Shown here piece by piece: positions 54,745-64,000 of a DNA stretch of 64,000 bases. The DNA comes from Peromyscus leucopus (lineage: Eukaryota > Chordata > Mammalia > Rodentia > Cricetidae). Under the pieces are notes generated by a model. The model did not search any database and was not told where the DNA came from. It saw only the letters and a list, made by a program, of their open reading frames with translations. A program made the position numbers and the translations under genes. The stretch covers positions 66,035,664 to 66,099,663 of the forward strand of contig NC_051073.1 of the NCBI RefSeq assembly GCF_004664715.2. The letters run 5' to 3'. Within the stretch, counting starts at the first letter, position 1. Each line of letters starts with the position of its first letter.

Positions 54745-55480
54745 ACCTTTCTCTTCAGAGTTTAGGGTCTATGGGGGGAACGGGTGGGTAAATATTAGCC
54801 AGGGTGGACTCAGGTCAAAGTGACAAGAAAGCAACAGAGAGATTGAGGATCTGGCTGGAGACATCAGGCAGTACTTCCCAGAAGACCTGGTATTCGTTCC
54901 CCCTGGGTCTTGAGGGGCGAATGGGACTGTAGAGAGAGTGGATGGGATGAGAAAAAACACAAAGGCAATCATGGCGATTAGTGCAGAGAGGTACAGCTAG
55001 TAACCTGCAGGTGGTAGTAAGTAAATAAAGGAATGGAGCCAGGTGTGATGGGCAGGCAGCGGCAGAGGCAGGCAGATCTCTCAAGGCCAGCCTGGTCTAT
55101 AGTGAGTTCTGGGTTAGCCAGCGCTACATAGTGAGACCCTGTCTCCAAACAAAGAAAGGAAAAGAGCAAAGCAAAACAAAACAAACAAAACAAAACAAAA
55201 CCCTAAACAAATAATAAATAAAAAGGAACAATGAGATGAGGCTTCCAAAGCAGAAGCCAGGCTGTGGAGGGCTGAGTTTGAGAATGTGGGCAGTGGAATC
55301 CATCAGAGGATTTGATAGCTGACAAGACGGGCTGGGTTTGAAGGGAAAGTGCATGAAAACAGATGGGGGGGCGGGGCAGTGAACCGCTAATGTCAAGATG
55401 GAGGAACCAATAGGAAATGAAGAGACCTCGGGGCAGGGTAGATTGTCCCAATGCAGGACGTGGGGCATTTTCAGGATTCT
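54745..55480 (-). mobile_element. L2 LINE 3' region, interrupted by a B1
   Basis: AGAAGACCTGGTATTCGTTC, GGTCTTGAGGGGCGAATGGG and CACAAAGGCAATCATGGCG, and after the B1, GAGATGAGGCTTCCAAAGC and CATCAGAGGATTTGATAGCT, fit one long L2 3' segment in reverse. It is the longest L2 piece in the window. Confidence 0.6.
55035..55215 (+). mobile_element. B1 SINE nested in L2
   Basis: GGAGCCAGGTGTGATGGGCA is the head, the first body segment is shortened, and GCGCTACATAGTGAGACCCT lies at the right. A long A-rich tail with AAAC units follows. L2 sequence continues on both sides. Confidence 0.85.
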
Positions 55481-55763
55481 TGATGTATGCTGACTCCTAA
55501 TTTTGGTGACATGTAGTGGTAGGATGGTCTGGTAGCTGCTCCCATGGGCTCCAAGAGCCTCCATCCCAATCCTCCATAGCAGCTATTGGGGAGTTCCTTA
55601 GATTCTCTGTATCTCGGGGTCCTCTTCTCTAGAAGTGGATGGACAAATTACACAGTAAAACTCTTGCCCATGCCTGTTTTCACGGTTTAGCTGTTGTTGT
55701 GGTTATCAGTTATCCCTGGGGTACCTGGTGCATCCCTTCTCTCCTGCTGGCCAGGCTCACACT
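55481..55763. other. Unassigned sequence
   Basis: No repeat or exon is recognised. Confidence 0.4.
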
Positions 55764-55940
55764 TGTAGCAGGAATCTTAAAGGGCTTATTAATAAGATCA
55801 AACCTGGGGCCAGTTATTGGGGTGAATGCTGGAAGATCAGAGAGACAGAACGAGCCACAGCTTCCTCACCTGGCCAACTTCTCAGCTGATCTTGTTTCCT
55901 CAGACTGGAAGCTTCTGAGTCCTCATCCAATGGCCTGCAG
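55764..55940 (-). mobile_element. Composite LTR-like element, right part only
   Basis: TGTAGCAGGAATCTTAAAGG, CTTATTAATAAGATCAAACC, GGGGTGAATGCTGGAAGATC and GGAAGCTTCTGAGTCCTCAT form the reverse complement of the right part of the composite family (compare 56520-56605). The B1-bearing left part is absent. Confidence 0.6.
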
Positions 55941-56145
55941 TTCTCTAATCTGCCTTCCCTCTCTCCGCGTGGGGAGCAACACCAAGCCGGCTGGTATGAA
56001 GCTGCACTAGTTAACGCGTTCGAGTTTGCGTCACTTGACTCTCAATGGCGGTTTGTGCTGTTGCCGGTTTGAGGTCCGCTTGAACAGTGATGATGGAAAC
56101 ATTCTTGTCTGTGTCATGCACTTTTCATCCGTGTTGGGCACTCTC

Positions 56146-56609
56146 TGTGGTGACATATTGTGCACCCTAATAAATGTGCCTGAGGATCAGAGGACAGAGC
56201 CAGCCACTAGATTAGACATAGAGGCCAGGCAGTGGTGGCGCACATCTTTAATCCCATCACTCGGGAGGCAGAGGTCCATCTGGCTCTCTGTGAGTTCAAG
56301 GCCACACTGGGCTACATGAGATTGATCCAGTTTAGGAGAGAAACAGAGCCAGGCAGTGGTGGCACACACCTTTAACCCCAGCACCTGAGATATCATGCCT
56401 TTGCTTGGGAAATACACAGGCCTTTAATCCCAGGAAGTAATATGGCAGGGCAGAGAAAGGTATATAAGGTGTGAACTCACTCTCTTTAGACTGAGGATTT
56501 CGTAGAGTTAAGAACCAGTGGCTGGCTGCTCTGCTTCTCTGATCTTTCAGCTTTCACCCTGATATCTGGCTTTGGGTTTTTTATTAAAAGACCATCTAAG
56601 ATTCAGACA
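56146..56609 (+). mobile_element. Composite LTR-like element carrying two B1 units
   Basis: The 464-bp element starts TGTGGTGACATATTGTGCAC and ends CTAAGATTCAGACA (TG...CA). It is flanked by ACTCTC (56140-56145) and ACTCTT (56610-56615), a near-perfect 6-bp duplication. Inside are two B1-like units, GGCAGTGGTGGCGCACATCT near 56229 and GGCAGTGGTGGCACACACCT near 56353. An AATAAA lies near the start, TATATAAGG near 56461-56469, and the right end resembles an LTR. LTR-like ends with embedded SINE sequence suggest a non-autonomous LTR element that captured B1s. I know the pattern as common in cricetids but cannot name the family. Confidence 0.75.
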
Positions 56610-56615
56610 ACTCTT

Positions 56616-57169
56616 ATCCATGCTGTGTGCTCTGAATCCATGTTGTGCACTCTTCCATTAGGATTCTCCCACAGGATGAGTTGCTGGGCCATAAAAAATG
56701 GGAGCATCTTCATCTTCAGAAGACACTGAAGCGACATTCCATAGTTACACAGTCCACGCTGTTAAGAAGCATTCCCAACTCCATTTGTTCTCGCCCAAAT
56801 CCATTTCAGTGATCTTTCTCATGGTTTATCACCCGGGCATCCCAAACACACAATGATGTGCTACCGAAGCAATTCAGATCTAAATTCATAAGTGTGCATG
56901 AACATAATGAACGTCCTCCCAGGAGAAGACCCTCGATGACACCCTGACACACGGAGACCGTTGGAAACTACCGGATGGATTTAGAGCCCAGCTCGCAGGG
57001 ATGCGTTGGTGGGGCCAGGAGGTTGGTTGGAAGGAGATGAGATAGGACTTCAGGACTGTTTGTAAGATGGAAAGTGAAGGCAGGAACAGAGAGACTCAGG
57101 GACACATCCAGTCAGGGATGAGACGCCCAGCTCTGAGTGTTGATGGAAGTCTGTTGTTGACTTTTCAAT
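56616..57169. other. Unassigned sequence
   Basis: No repeat or exon is recognised. Confidence 0.4.
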
Positions 57170-57175
57170 GCACAC

Positions 57176-57694
57176 TGTAACTAGAGTTTTCCTGCCTTGC
57201 CCACAGTCAGGACAAATCTTTGTCACCTGCCAGTCCACAGCCACTCAGACCCAACCAAGTAAACACAGAGACTTATATTTCTTACAAACTGTATGGCCAT
57301 GGCAGGCTTCTTGCTAACTGTTCCCATAGCTTAAATTAATCCATTCCCACAAATCTATACCTTGCCACATGGCTCGTGGCTTACGGCATTTTCACATGCT
57401 GCTTGTTCTGGCAGGCAGCTAGCAGTGACTCCTCCTCCCTTCCTGTTCTTTCTTTTCTCCTCTCTGTTAGTCCCACCTATACTTCCTGCCTAGCCACGGT
57501 CAATCAGGTTTTATTTATTGACCAATCAGAGCAACAGACATACAGACCATCCCCCAGCACAGCCAAGTGCAGACCATCTCAGACACCTGCACTCAGGCCG
57601 GTGGTCCTAATCATCCTCTATGTGGACCTGCTGGGTAAAGCCATGAGGAACCCAAGAACGGGCTCCCACAGGACATACAGAATATCCCACAGCA
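57176..57694 (-). mobile_element. Solo LTR, long variant of the mys-like group
   Basis: It starts TGTAACTAGAGTTTTCCTGC and ends AATATCCCACAGCA, with a perfect 6-bp duplication GCACAC at 57170-57175 and 57695-57700. A block of about 120-130 bp near the right end (about 57556-57678) lies between two copies of ACATACAGA. That block shares sequence with 9885-10030. The rest resembles the LTRs at 30627 and 36363 in layout. No internal genes are present. Confidence 0.8.
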
Positions 57695-57834
57695 GCACAC
57701 AAATGCTATTATGTTGTCTTTGTGCACTCATAATTTGAATTTATTAATTTTAGTTGCTCTTTGCTATTTGTTTGCGTTCTAACAGCACAGGTTACTGGCC
57801 CGTTTATATTGATGGATGTTTGCAAAAATACTAA

Positions 57835-57850
57835 ATATATATATATATTC
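57835..57850. repeat. (TA)n microsatellite
   Basis: A short TA run. Confidence 0.85.
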
Positions 57851-57913
57851 TTGGCAGTACTGAGATTGAACCCAGGTCCCCACCCACGGTATATTTTAAG
57901 ATATGAAATAAAA

Positions 57914-58032
57914 GGCGAACACAGTGTCACATGCCTATAATTGAAGCATCAGAGAGGCAGAGGCAGGGGGATCAGGAGTTTGAGGCCAGCCTGGGTCACA
58001 CGACACCTTATCTCAACAAAACAAAAGCAAGG
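57914..58032 (+). mobile_element. Old-type B1 SINE with 14-bp target-site duplication
   Basis: GATATGAAATAAAA lies at 57900-57913 and 58033-58046. The body is a short B1 with AGAGGCAGAGGCAGGGGGAT and TTTGAGGCCAGCCTGGGTCA. The clean duplication contrasts with its diverged head. Confidence 0.9.
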
Positions 58033-58309
58033 GATATGAAATAAAATTAAGCCGAAGGAAAAGAATAAGGCATTTATTTTTTTATGTTGAGTCTAAGAAT
58101 GTCTGCTATGTTGTTCTCTAGATATCACCACATATTTGAAATATTTCATGAGTTAAGCATGTTCTATAGTTCAATATTAACTCACACTGGCCACTGAGAA
58201 ATGGGGAGATCCAGAAGTCTCATTGGCTGTGCTAGTCAAGAAGCAGTGGAAAAACTGACTGGGGTGACTCTTCCTAAGGGAGGCCCTGGGTGCCGCTTGA
58301 CCTCCGCAG

Positions 58310-58505
58310 GCTGTGACGGGGCCCTGGAGTCAGATGCGCATGAGTGGGTTCCAGTTCTGCTTCCCACAGACTGGTGTGAGGCGCTGGGCAAGCCGCTTCC
58401 ATTGTCAGGTTCTGCCTCTGTAAAACTGGGACATTTACTCTGTGAGGCAGAGCAGTTATGGAAATTAAACAGAGTCATGCATCTAACGAGCAGTTTTTCC
58501 AGTCT
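58310..58505 (+). mobile_element. MIR SINE
   Basis: CTGGAGTCAGATGCGCATGA, CTGGGCAAGCCGCTTCCATT and GCCTCTGTAAAACTGGGACA follow the MIR consensus over most of its length. Confidence 0.75.
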
Positions 58506-58774
58506 GGGTTTGAAAAGGGAGGCCGAGCCATTCTGACCGACACTGAATCGAGGCCTTGTTTTAGGATTGGTCGTCATAGTTGTGGCTGAGAAAGAGAAGA
58601 TGTATGCTATGGCTTGACTGAGTCCTTCATAAATAACCTTTGCCAACGCTATTTGAAAGTGAGAATTTGAGGGATAAATAGGATTAAGTGATATCAGGAA
58701 GATGGGTCTCAGTCAGGACATGAATGGCTTTACAGAGACATAGAAATCCAAGGTAGAATGTGATAGGTAAATCT

Positions 58775-59085
58775 AATTAATTGTATCAATAAAATCCAGG
58801 AGTCAGATATGCGGGGCGGGGAACTTGAAAGATCAGAGAAGCAGGGGAGCAGACAGTCATTTCCTACCTCTCTGCTTCCTTCAACCAAAAAGGCCTAGAT
58901 CCTTTCTCCACCCCGTCTTATCACTTCCTGTCTCCTCTCTGTTCAGACCTTCAGACCTCCAGACCTCTATGGTTAACTAGTGTCTGACTCCACCCTCTGA
59001 CTCCAAGCAAGTTTTCTTTGTCAGGACATAAAGTATCACCCAACAAGCAAGCTTTCTCTGGCTCACCAGGTAATGCCCTCCACCA
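58775..59085. mobile_element. Probable composite LTR-like element, diverged
   Basis: GTATCAATAAAATCCAGGAG, GGAACTTGAAAGATCAGAGA, TATCACTTCCTGTCTCCTCT and CAAGCAAGCTTTCTCTGG resemble parts of the composite family above. Order and ends are not clear. Confidence 0.4.
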
Positions 59086-59094
59086 GACTCCAGG

Positions 59095-59235
59095 GCACCA
59101 CACACTGAGCAGATGCTTGCACCGTGCTTAGACTCTCCAGTCTCTAGAACCTTAAACCAAATAAACTTCTATCCTCCACAAATTATCTAGCTCCCAGAAC
59201 TGCTATTTTGTTATAGCAACAGATGATTCCGAAAG
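59095..59235 (+). mobile_element. MaLR LTR 3' end fragment
   Basis: TTAAACCAAATAAACTTCTA and CTGCTATTTTGTTATAGCAA are the conserved MaLR 3' end with its poly(A) signal. Confidence 0.6.
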
Positions 59236-61225
59236 GCACAGTCAAAAGAACAGAAAAAAGTAACCCGCTTACTGGGGACCATGTTGAGACAGGTGTAGGT
59301 GTCCAGGCAAGGCTTTGTGTTTGGTGCTAACTTGGTATTTCTATGCCTCTGCAGGAAAACGGTGGGAACAGCATACACAGATGAGCACAGAGCACAGAGT
59401 GGAACTCACAGAAACTAAACTCAGCTCACGCCAGTCACGTGGGTTGCACGGTGGGGAGTTCAGGTTCGATTAGGCCCAGTAGCCAAGCAGAGACTTTTCT
59501 TAGCGGGCATAGTTTGTACCCAAGTCCTAACATGTTGTGACTTAGCTATAAGGACCTGCAAACAGTTCTGCACAGCTTCCTTACCTTCCCAACACAAATG
59601 TGCATGTGAATCCACTTCAGACGGAAGAACAACTTGCCTAGGAGCTTGGATCTTTTTCAAAGTCTTCTCATTTCTCAGCCTGCACGCAGCAGTCCTTTGG
59701 TTACTCAATAGATGTGTTGAGAGAGCATGCCCAAAGGCTCCTCCACTTCCAGAGCTCTACCAGGCATTCCACATCTGCACAGTGGTCAGAGAAGCCAGAT
59801 GCGACATAATAACTAGGCCCTGAATTTCTATGGGATTCATTTTCCTTGATCTGCTTGCATATTCTCAACAAGATATCCAGAATAATAGCTATTTGTGCTC
59901 ATCAAAGACCAGTTTTCATTATAGCCACAGCACATAGAACATAGAGGCTGCTAAAGCCCCTAAGATCAGGTTATGATCATGATCTGAGGAGTCGCAGGCC
60001 TGAGATGTGACAGTGGTGTGTAGCTGGGTATGCTAGCTAAAAAACAAACAGATTCTGACAGACTTTATTGTAGGATACACAGGAGGAAAAAAACAAGTTT
60101 GCCAGATCAATGACTGCCAAAAGTTGTATTGGTTTCCTTAGCAACAAAACCACATCTGGAAAAATTGCATTAGGGTTATCACACAATTAAGTTTAAAATA
60201 ATCCGTTGTTATTCCCTGTGGTCCATGCATGTTGGCAAAGGCCAAGCAAGCCAGTTGGATGGGGGATGTGACTAGGTTCACCATCCCTGTGTCTTTCAAA
60301 GTCCACGTTGCAGGCTCCAATTTCTGTGACGTCTTCCAAAATTTCTTTGTAGGTAGAGGGGGCGCTACGGGCTCCCACGTGACTTGTCTCACCGTCATGG
60401 CTTGTACTCTGCACAGAAAGAAGTCAGCGTGGGATTCTGCTGGAAACTGCTCTGTCTCTTTCTAAAAGCATTAGTTCTGGGGCTGAGGAAATAGCTGCTT
60501 GGCCGAGGGCTATCCCACTGTGAGATGAACCGCCCCACACACTCCACTGAGCCGCTGGTTGCTATGAACTCCTATCCAGGAAGTAAGTCACACTCTCCTT
60601 AAATGGGTGGCAGTTCAGAGCCAATACCTAGTGAATCCTGAAAGGTTTGTAATTTCCTTATTTCTCCCACAGAGTCATACTGGTTAATATGCTCAGGTTT
60701 CTTTGAGAAAAAACTGGGGGGTCAGGGAGATGTATTGTAGACACATTGGCTGAGCAGTAGGTTCTTTCCTGGAGGGATCCACCCCTGTTGTCGTCACATG
60801 ATCACGAGGCTGAGAAAGGACCCAAGACTAAGAATCAGTTCAGGGGGCTGTGGTTCCAGGCTGTGTTCAAGTCCCCTCAGTTGAAGCAATCTAGAGCTTT
60901 CCTGCATATGTAAATCAGGTAAGACGGGCTGCCACCCATCCTTTTCAGCTTGAGGCACAGCAAAGTCGAAGAGCCTCCTGGTGAAGCCATTCTGGAGAAA
61001 GCCCTGCCTCTGCTTTCCATTAGTGACCGTGTGGTGTCTGTCACCTCTCCAGCTCACCCGTGAATTTTCAGAGCCCACTACAGTCACAACAGTTCCCATG
61101 GGTTGCATGAGACATGAACAAATGTCTGTTTACCTTAGCTAGGATGCCAACGACAGATCAAAGGATTCTAGCCCCGTCTAGCTTGGAGAACTAGTGAGGA
61201 TTTTTTGAGACTTCTTACCAGAACT
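59236..61225. other. Repeat-poor unique sequence with a small motif cluster
   Basis: Nearly 2 kb without a confident repeat. A B2-like head (GGGGCTGAGGAAATAGCTGC) lies near 60479. TGACGTC at 60327-60333, AGGGGGCGC at 60357-60365 (CTCF-like core) and CACGTG at 60376-60381 lie within 55 bp. No exon is recognised. Confidence 0.4.
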
Positions 61226-61588
61226 TGTGTTTAGTCAGGCTTCTCGAGATGAACAGAACCAAGGTGTTATTCATTAAGTGGAGCTGTTTACCATATGAGA
61301 AAAGCTGCAAGGTACAACAAAACCCATTGTAAGAGTTTATTAAGGGAAGGGAACAGAAGCGGTTGCTTAGGCCTATGGAAAGATCATGCAGGAAGAGAGG
61401 GGAGGGGTAAGTGGAACCTGTTTTTATAGAACCCCCCTTCCCCACACATGTGCATATGGGCTTACGTAGCTGTGCCACGAATGCACATAGATTACGTGAT
61501 CACGCTGCTCAAAAGTTACATGATCACGTAGCACACGGATTACGTAGGACCTAAGGCCCTAGGATAACTAAGCATTTTGCCAGCACAC
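61226..61588 (-). mobile_element. ERVK/IAP-like LTR with bZIP-type repeats in U3
   Basis: On the minus strand, the order is U3, then a TATA-like box (complement of TTTTTATAGA at 61421-61430), then AATAAA (complement of 61336-61341), then a U5-like part. U3 (61455-61590) contains TTACGTAGC, TTACGTGATCACG, TTACATGATCACGTAGC and TTACGTAGG, partly at a 24-bp period, plus CACGTG at 61588-61593. Boundaries are approximate and no target duplication is seen. No coding sequence is attached. Confidence 0.55.
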
Positions 61589-61665
61589 ACGTGGTCATGT
61601 GGCTGAGGGAGTGGTTAGGAATTCTAACACAAGGGAATGAATATATACATATACATAGTATACAT

Positions 61666-61668
<3 letters not shown>

Positions 61669-61761
<93 letters not shown>
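61669..61761. repeat. Compound (AC)n-(AT)n-(AG)n microsatellite
   Basis: Three uninterrupted dinucleotide runs abut: AC to about 61700, AT to about 61736 and AG to 61761. The AT run is self-complementary and may extrude a cruciform. Confidence 0.97.
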
Positions 61762-61821
61762 CTGGATATTTTAAAGTGTTTGAAGAATTTAAGACTATGG
61801 AACTTTGAAAAATTATAATAT

Positions 61822-62135
61822 TGTGCTGGATAATTTTATGTCGACTTGACACAAACAAAAATAATCCAAGAAGAGGGAACTTCAATGAAGAAAATGCCTC
61901 CATAAGATCGGGCTGTAGGCAAGCCTGTAAGGCATTTTCTTAATTAGTGATTGATGGGGGAGGGCTCAGCCCACTGTGGGTGGTGCTGTCCTCAGGCTGG
62001 TGGTCCTGGGTTCTATAAGAAAGCAGGCTGAACAAGCCATGATGAACAAGTCAGTAAGCAGCACCCCTCCTTGGCCTCTGCATCAGCTCCTGCCTCCAGA
62101 TGATGTTTTGTCTCAGCAATAGAAACCCTAAGACA
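61822..62135 (+). mobile_element. ORR1-type MaLR solo LTR with internal deletion
   Basis: GTCGACTTGACACAAACAAA, GATTGATGGGGGAGGGCTCA, GGTGGTCCTGGGTTCTATAA and the end CAATAGAAACCCTAAGACA match ORR1. The segment before the last 30 bases is shortened. Confidence 0.92.
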
Positions 62136-62241
62136 GACACTAATAATATTATTATTATTAACATTAACATAGCATCTTATGAACAAATAAAAGGGGAAGG
62201 GATGAAGTTCATAGTGATGTGTTTGTGTATCAAGTGGACAG

Positions 62242-62399
62242 TTGTTGTAGCAATTTGAATAATGGCCCCATAGGTTCATGTATTTGAATGCCTAGTCATC
62301 AGGGAACAGCACTATTTGAGAAGGATTAGGAGATGTGGCCTGTTGGTGGAAATCTGTCACTGAGGGTGGGCTTTGAGGTTTAAAAACCCATGCAAGGCC

Positions 62400-62471
<72 letters not shown>

Positions 62472-62609
62472 ATGGATCAGGATATAGTTCTCAGTTACTT
62501 CTCCAGCACCTACCATGATGATAATGGACTAAGTCCCTGAACCTGTAAGCAAGCCCCTCTCTAGTGAAATGTTTTCCTTTTTAAAAATTGCCTTGGTCAT
62601 GGTGATATT
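62242..62609 (+). mobile_element. MT-type MaLR LTR with (CT)n expansion, truncated
   Basis: TGTTGTAGCAATTTGAATAA and GGAAATCTGTCACTGAGGGT match MT. A (CT)n run of about 33 units lies at 62403-62468 at a place where MT LTRs often have short CT runs. The expected last 25-30 bases are missing at the junction with the next LTR. Confidence 0.85.
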
Positions 62610-62954
62610 TGTCCTGGTTGTTTTCTGTCAACTTGACACAAATGTAGAAATATCTGGGAAATGGGAATCTTAAAGAATTCCCTCATAAGACTGGCCTGTT
62701 GACAAATCTTAGGGGCATTTTCCTTTTAAATGATTGATGTAGAAAGGCACAGTCCACTATGGATGGTATAACACCTGGGCAGGCAGTCCTGGGTTGTTTA
62801 AGAAAGCAGGCCAAACGGGGCTTCTGTTCACTTCCTGCTATGGCGCCTTCAATGGACTGTGACCCTGGACATGTTTGCCAAACAAACCCTTTCCCCCTCA
62901 AGATGCTTTGGGTCAAGGTGTTTTTATCACACCAATAGAAATCAGACTAAGACA
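62610..62954 (+). mobile_element. ORR1-type MaLR solo LTR, diverged
   Basis: TTTTCTGTCAACTTGACACA, GGCAGTCCTGGGTTGTTTAA and ACCAATAGAAATCAGACTAA with GACA at the end match ORR1. It is more diverged than the copy at 61822. Confidence 0.85.
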
Positions 62955-63734
62955 ATGGCTGAGGGGTACCTCCCAGGAGCAAAGAGGTCAGTGATGGTGC
63001 ATGCGCATGAGCTGTGGTGACCCTTGGGGCTTGGCAATAACCTTCAAATAGGATGATTGTACTACTTCCCAAATCCCTTAGCAGCGTTTCCTCTAGCCAG
63101 CCATAGCAGGGCCTGTGCAAAGGAGAGGAGATCCGGGAAATGTTTGAGCTCATCTAGGCTGACCCCACCCAAAGAAGTTAGGGTCTGGGAGCTCTTATTT
63201 GGGGAACTTGAGATTGAACACAAGGAGTGGGGTCTCAAGGTTGATGTGGGGAGAGAGAGCTAAAGAGGAGCCGTGTAAAGGTTGGAATATAAATCAGATG
63301 ACATTAATACAACGTGGAAGATTTCCCTCATAAAATCAGGATCAGGAAATTCAGAGGGCAGGGCAGGCTTTGTTCCAGAATATTCTGGTATTTGACGGTG
63401 ATCACGACCCACCATTTCATCATAAAGTATTTTCTAGTTCACGAAGTGTTTCCATGCATTCATCCCTTTTGTATGGATTGACCTTCTTGAGTATCTGTTT
63501 ATACCAGATACTGTGCCGTGTTGTATCCCAATATGTCCTGTGTCTGTAACAACACCATCATTGCTATTTTACAGATAAAGGAATTCCGGCAAAGCCAGTG
63601 GACTGCAAAACTCCAAAGAGAGACAAGATGACTTCATCTTCGCTCTCAACATCAGGAAATTGTAAAAAAAAAATTGGTAGAGAGATACAAAACCAACAGT
63701 TTAACCTGTGTAGCTCATGCAGACTCTGTTAAGA
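62955..63734. other. Unassigned sequence
   Basis: A weak MIR-like piece (TATTTTACAGATAAAGGAAT) lies near 63568. No exon is recognised. Confidence 0.4.
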
Positions 63735-63885
63735 CCTCTTAACAGCCATAGGCAATACAAAAATGTGAGTGCACATGCCCATGTTTCAGTAAAACTTTAC
63801 TTATAAAAATAGTCATGGCTGTGTGCCAATAAAACTTTATTCACACAAACAGGTCATGAGCCACAGTTTGCCAGTTCCTACATGG
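63735..63885 (+). mobile_element. hAT-type (Charlie-like) DNA transposon remnant
   Basis: AGCCATAGGCAATACAAAAA, GTCATGGCTGTGTGCCAATA, AAACTTTATTCACACAAACA and AGCCACAGTTTGCCAGTTCC fit the end of a Charlie-type element. AGTAAAACTTTACTTATAAA lies just before the similar AATAAAACTTTATTCACAC, so part may be locally duplicated. Confidence 0.55.
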
Positions 63886-64000
63886 CAGAATCATAGTCCC
63901 GAGGGGAGACTGCTAGTGTAAACAGCTAGTGATGGAGTACCATGGCCAAGAGGTATACACAAAGGGCTGCAGAGGCACAGGGCGTCGCTGTCTGAGGGAC

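Noticed and set aside
58201..58536. Open frame of 111 codons
   Set aside because: It mostly overlaps a MIR SINE.

Overview
This window looks like mammalian nuclear DNA from a rodent, most likely a cricetid (hamster, deer mouse or vole group) rather than mouse or rat. The evidence is the repeat content. B1, B2, ID and B4 SINEs and the rodent MaLR LTRs (ORR1 and MT types) occur throughout. The young B1 at 40400-40568 carries the tail variant with AAAGGTGCAAAGCTAC, which I associate with cricetids, and there are several copies of an LTR group I associate with cricetid mys-like elements. Older mammalian repeats (MIR, L2, L1M 3' ends, MLT1, MER5A, a MER2-like Tigger, URR1) confirm the placement. 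The species call rests on memory of repeat families, not on a search.

I found no protein-coding gene, rRNA or functional tRNA that I can support. Every open frame is short, lies in a repeat, or follows from base composition; the longest (236 codons, 48224-48934) sits in a CpG island and resembles no protein I know. The window is therefore intergenic or intronic. No operons, CRISPR arrays, insertion sequences or replication origins are expected, and none are seen.

Layout. 1-9.4 kb: mostly unique sequence with scattered SINEs and a CpG-rich patch near 0.77-1.01 kb. 9.4-14.0 kb: a B1 with an internal hexanucleotide array, microsatellites, a strong G-quadruplex candidate, and two ORR1 LTRs, one carrying a foreign 129-bp segment. 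14.4-19 kb: an L1M 3' end, the apparent source of that segment (15.8-15.9 kb), and two GC-rich repeat-poor zones with recognisable transcription-factor motifs (MARE and GC boxes near 17.0-17.4 kb; ETS plus CRE near 18.7 kb). 19-23 kb: ancient repeats, a 208-nt pure pyrimidine run, and a repeat-poor stretch. 23-37 kb: the densest transposon zone, with LTRs inserted into SINEs and SINEs and LTRs inserted into an L1M. 37-48 kb: older MER5A and MLT1 copies, a higher-order minisatellite, and long unique stretches. 48.4-49.0 kb: the best CpG island of the window, a candidate promoter with no recognisable gene. 50-59 kb: URR1, Tigger and L2 remnants plus composite LTR-like elements that contain B1 sequence. 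61-63 kb: an ERVK-type LTR with 24-bp bZIP-like repeats, then three MaLR LTRs in a row.

The best candidate for something new is the inverted 129/132-bp copy pair (13679-13807 inside an ORR1 LTR, and 15809-15940). It has no visible target duplication or poly(A), so a templated insertion or template switch explains it better than retrotransposition. Nothing in the window looks like a new multi-gene system.
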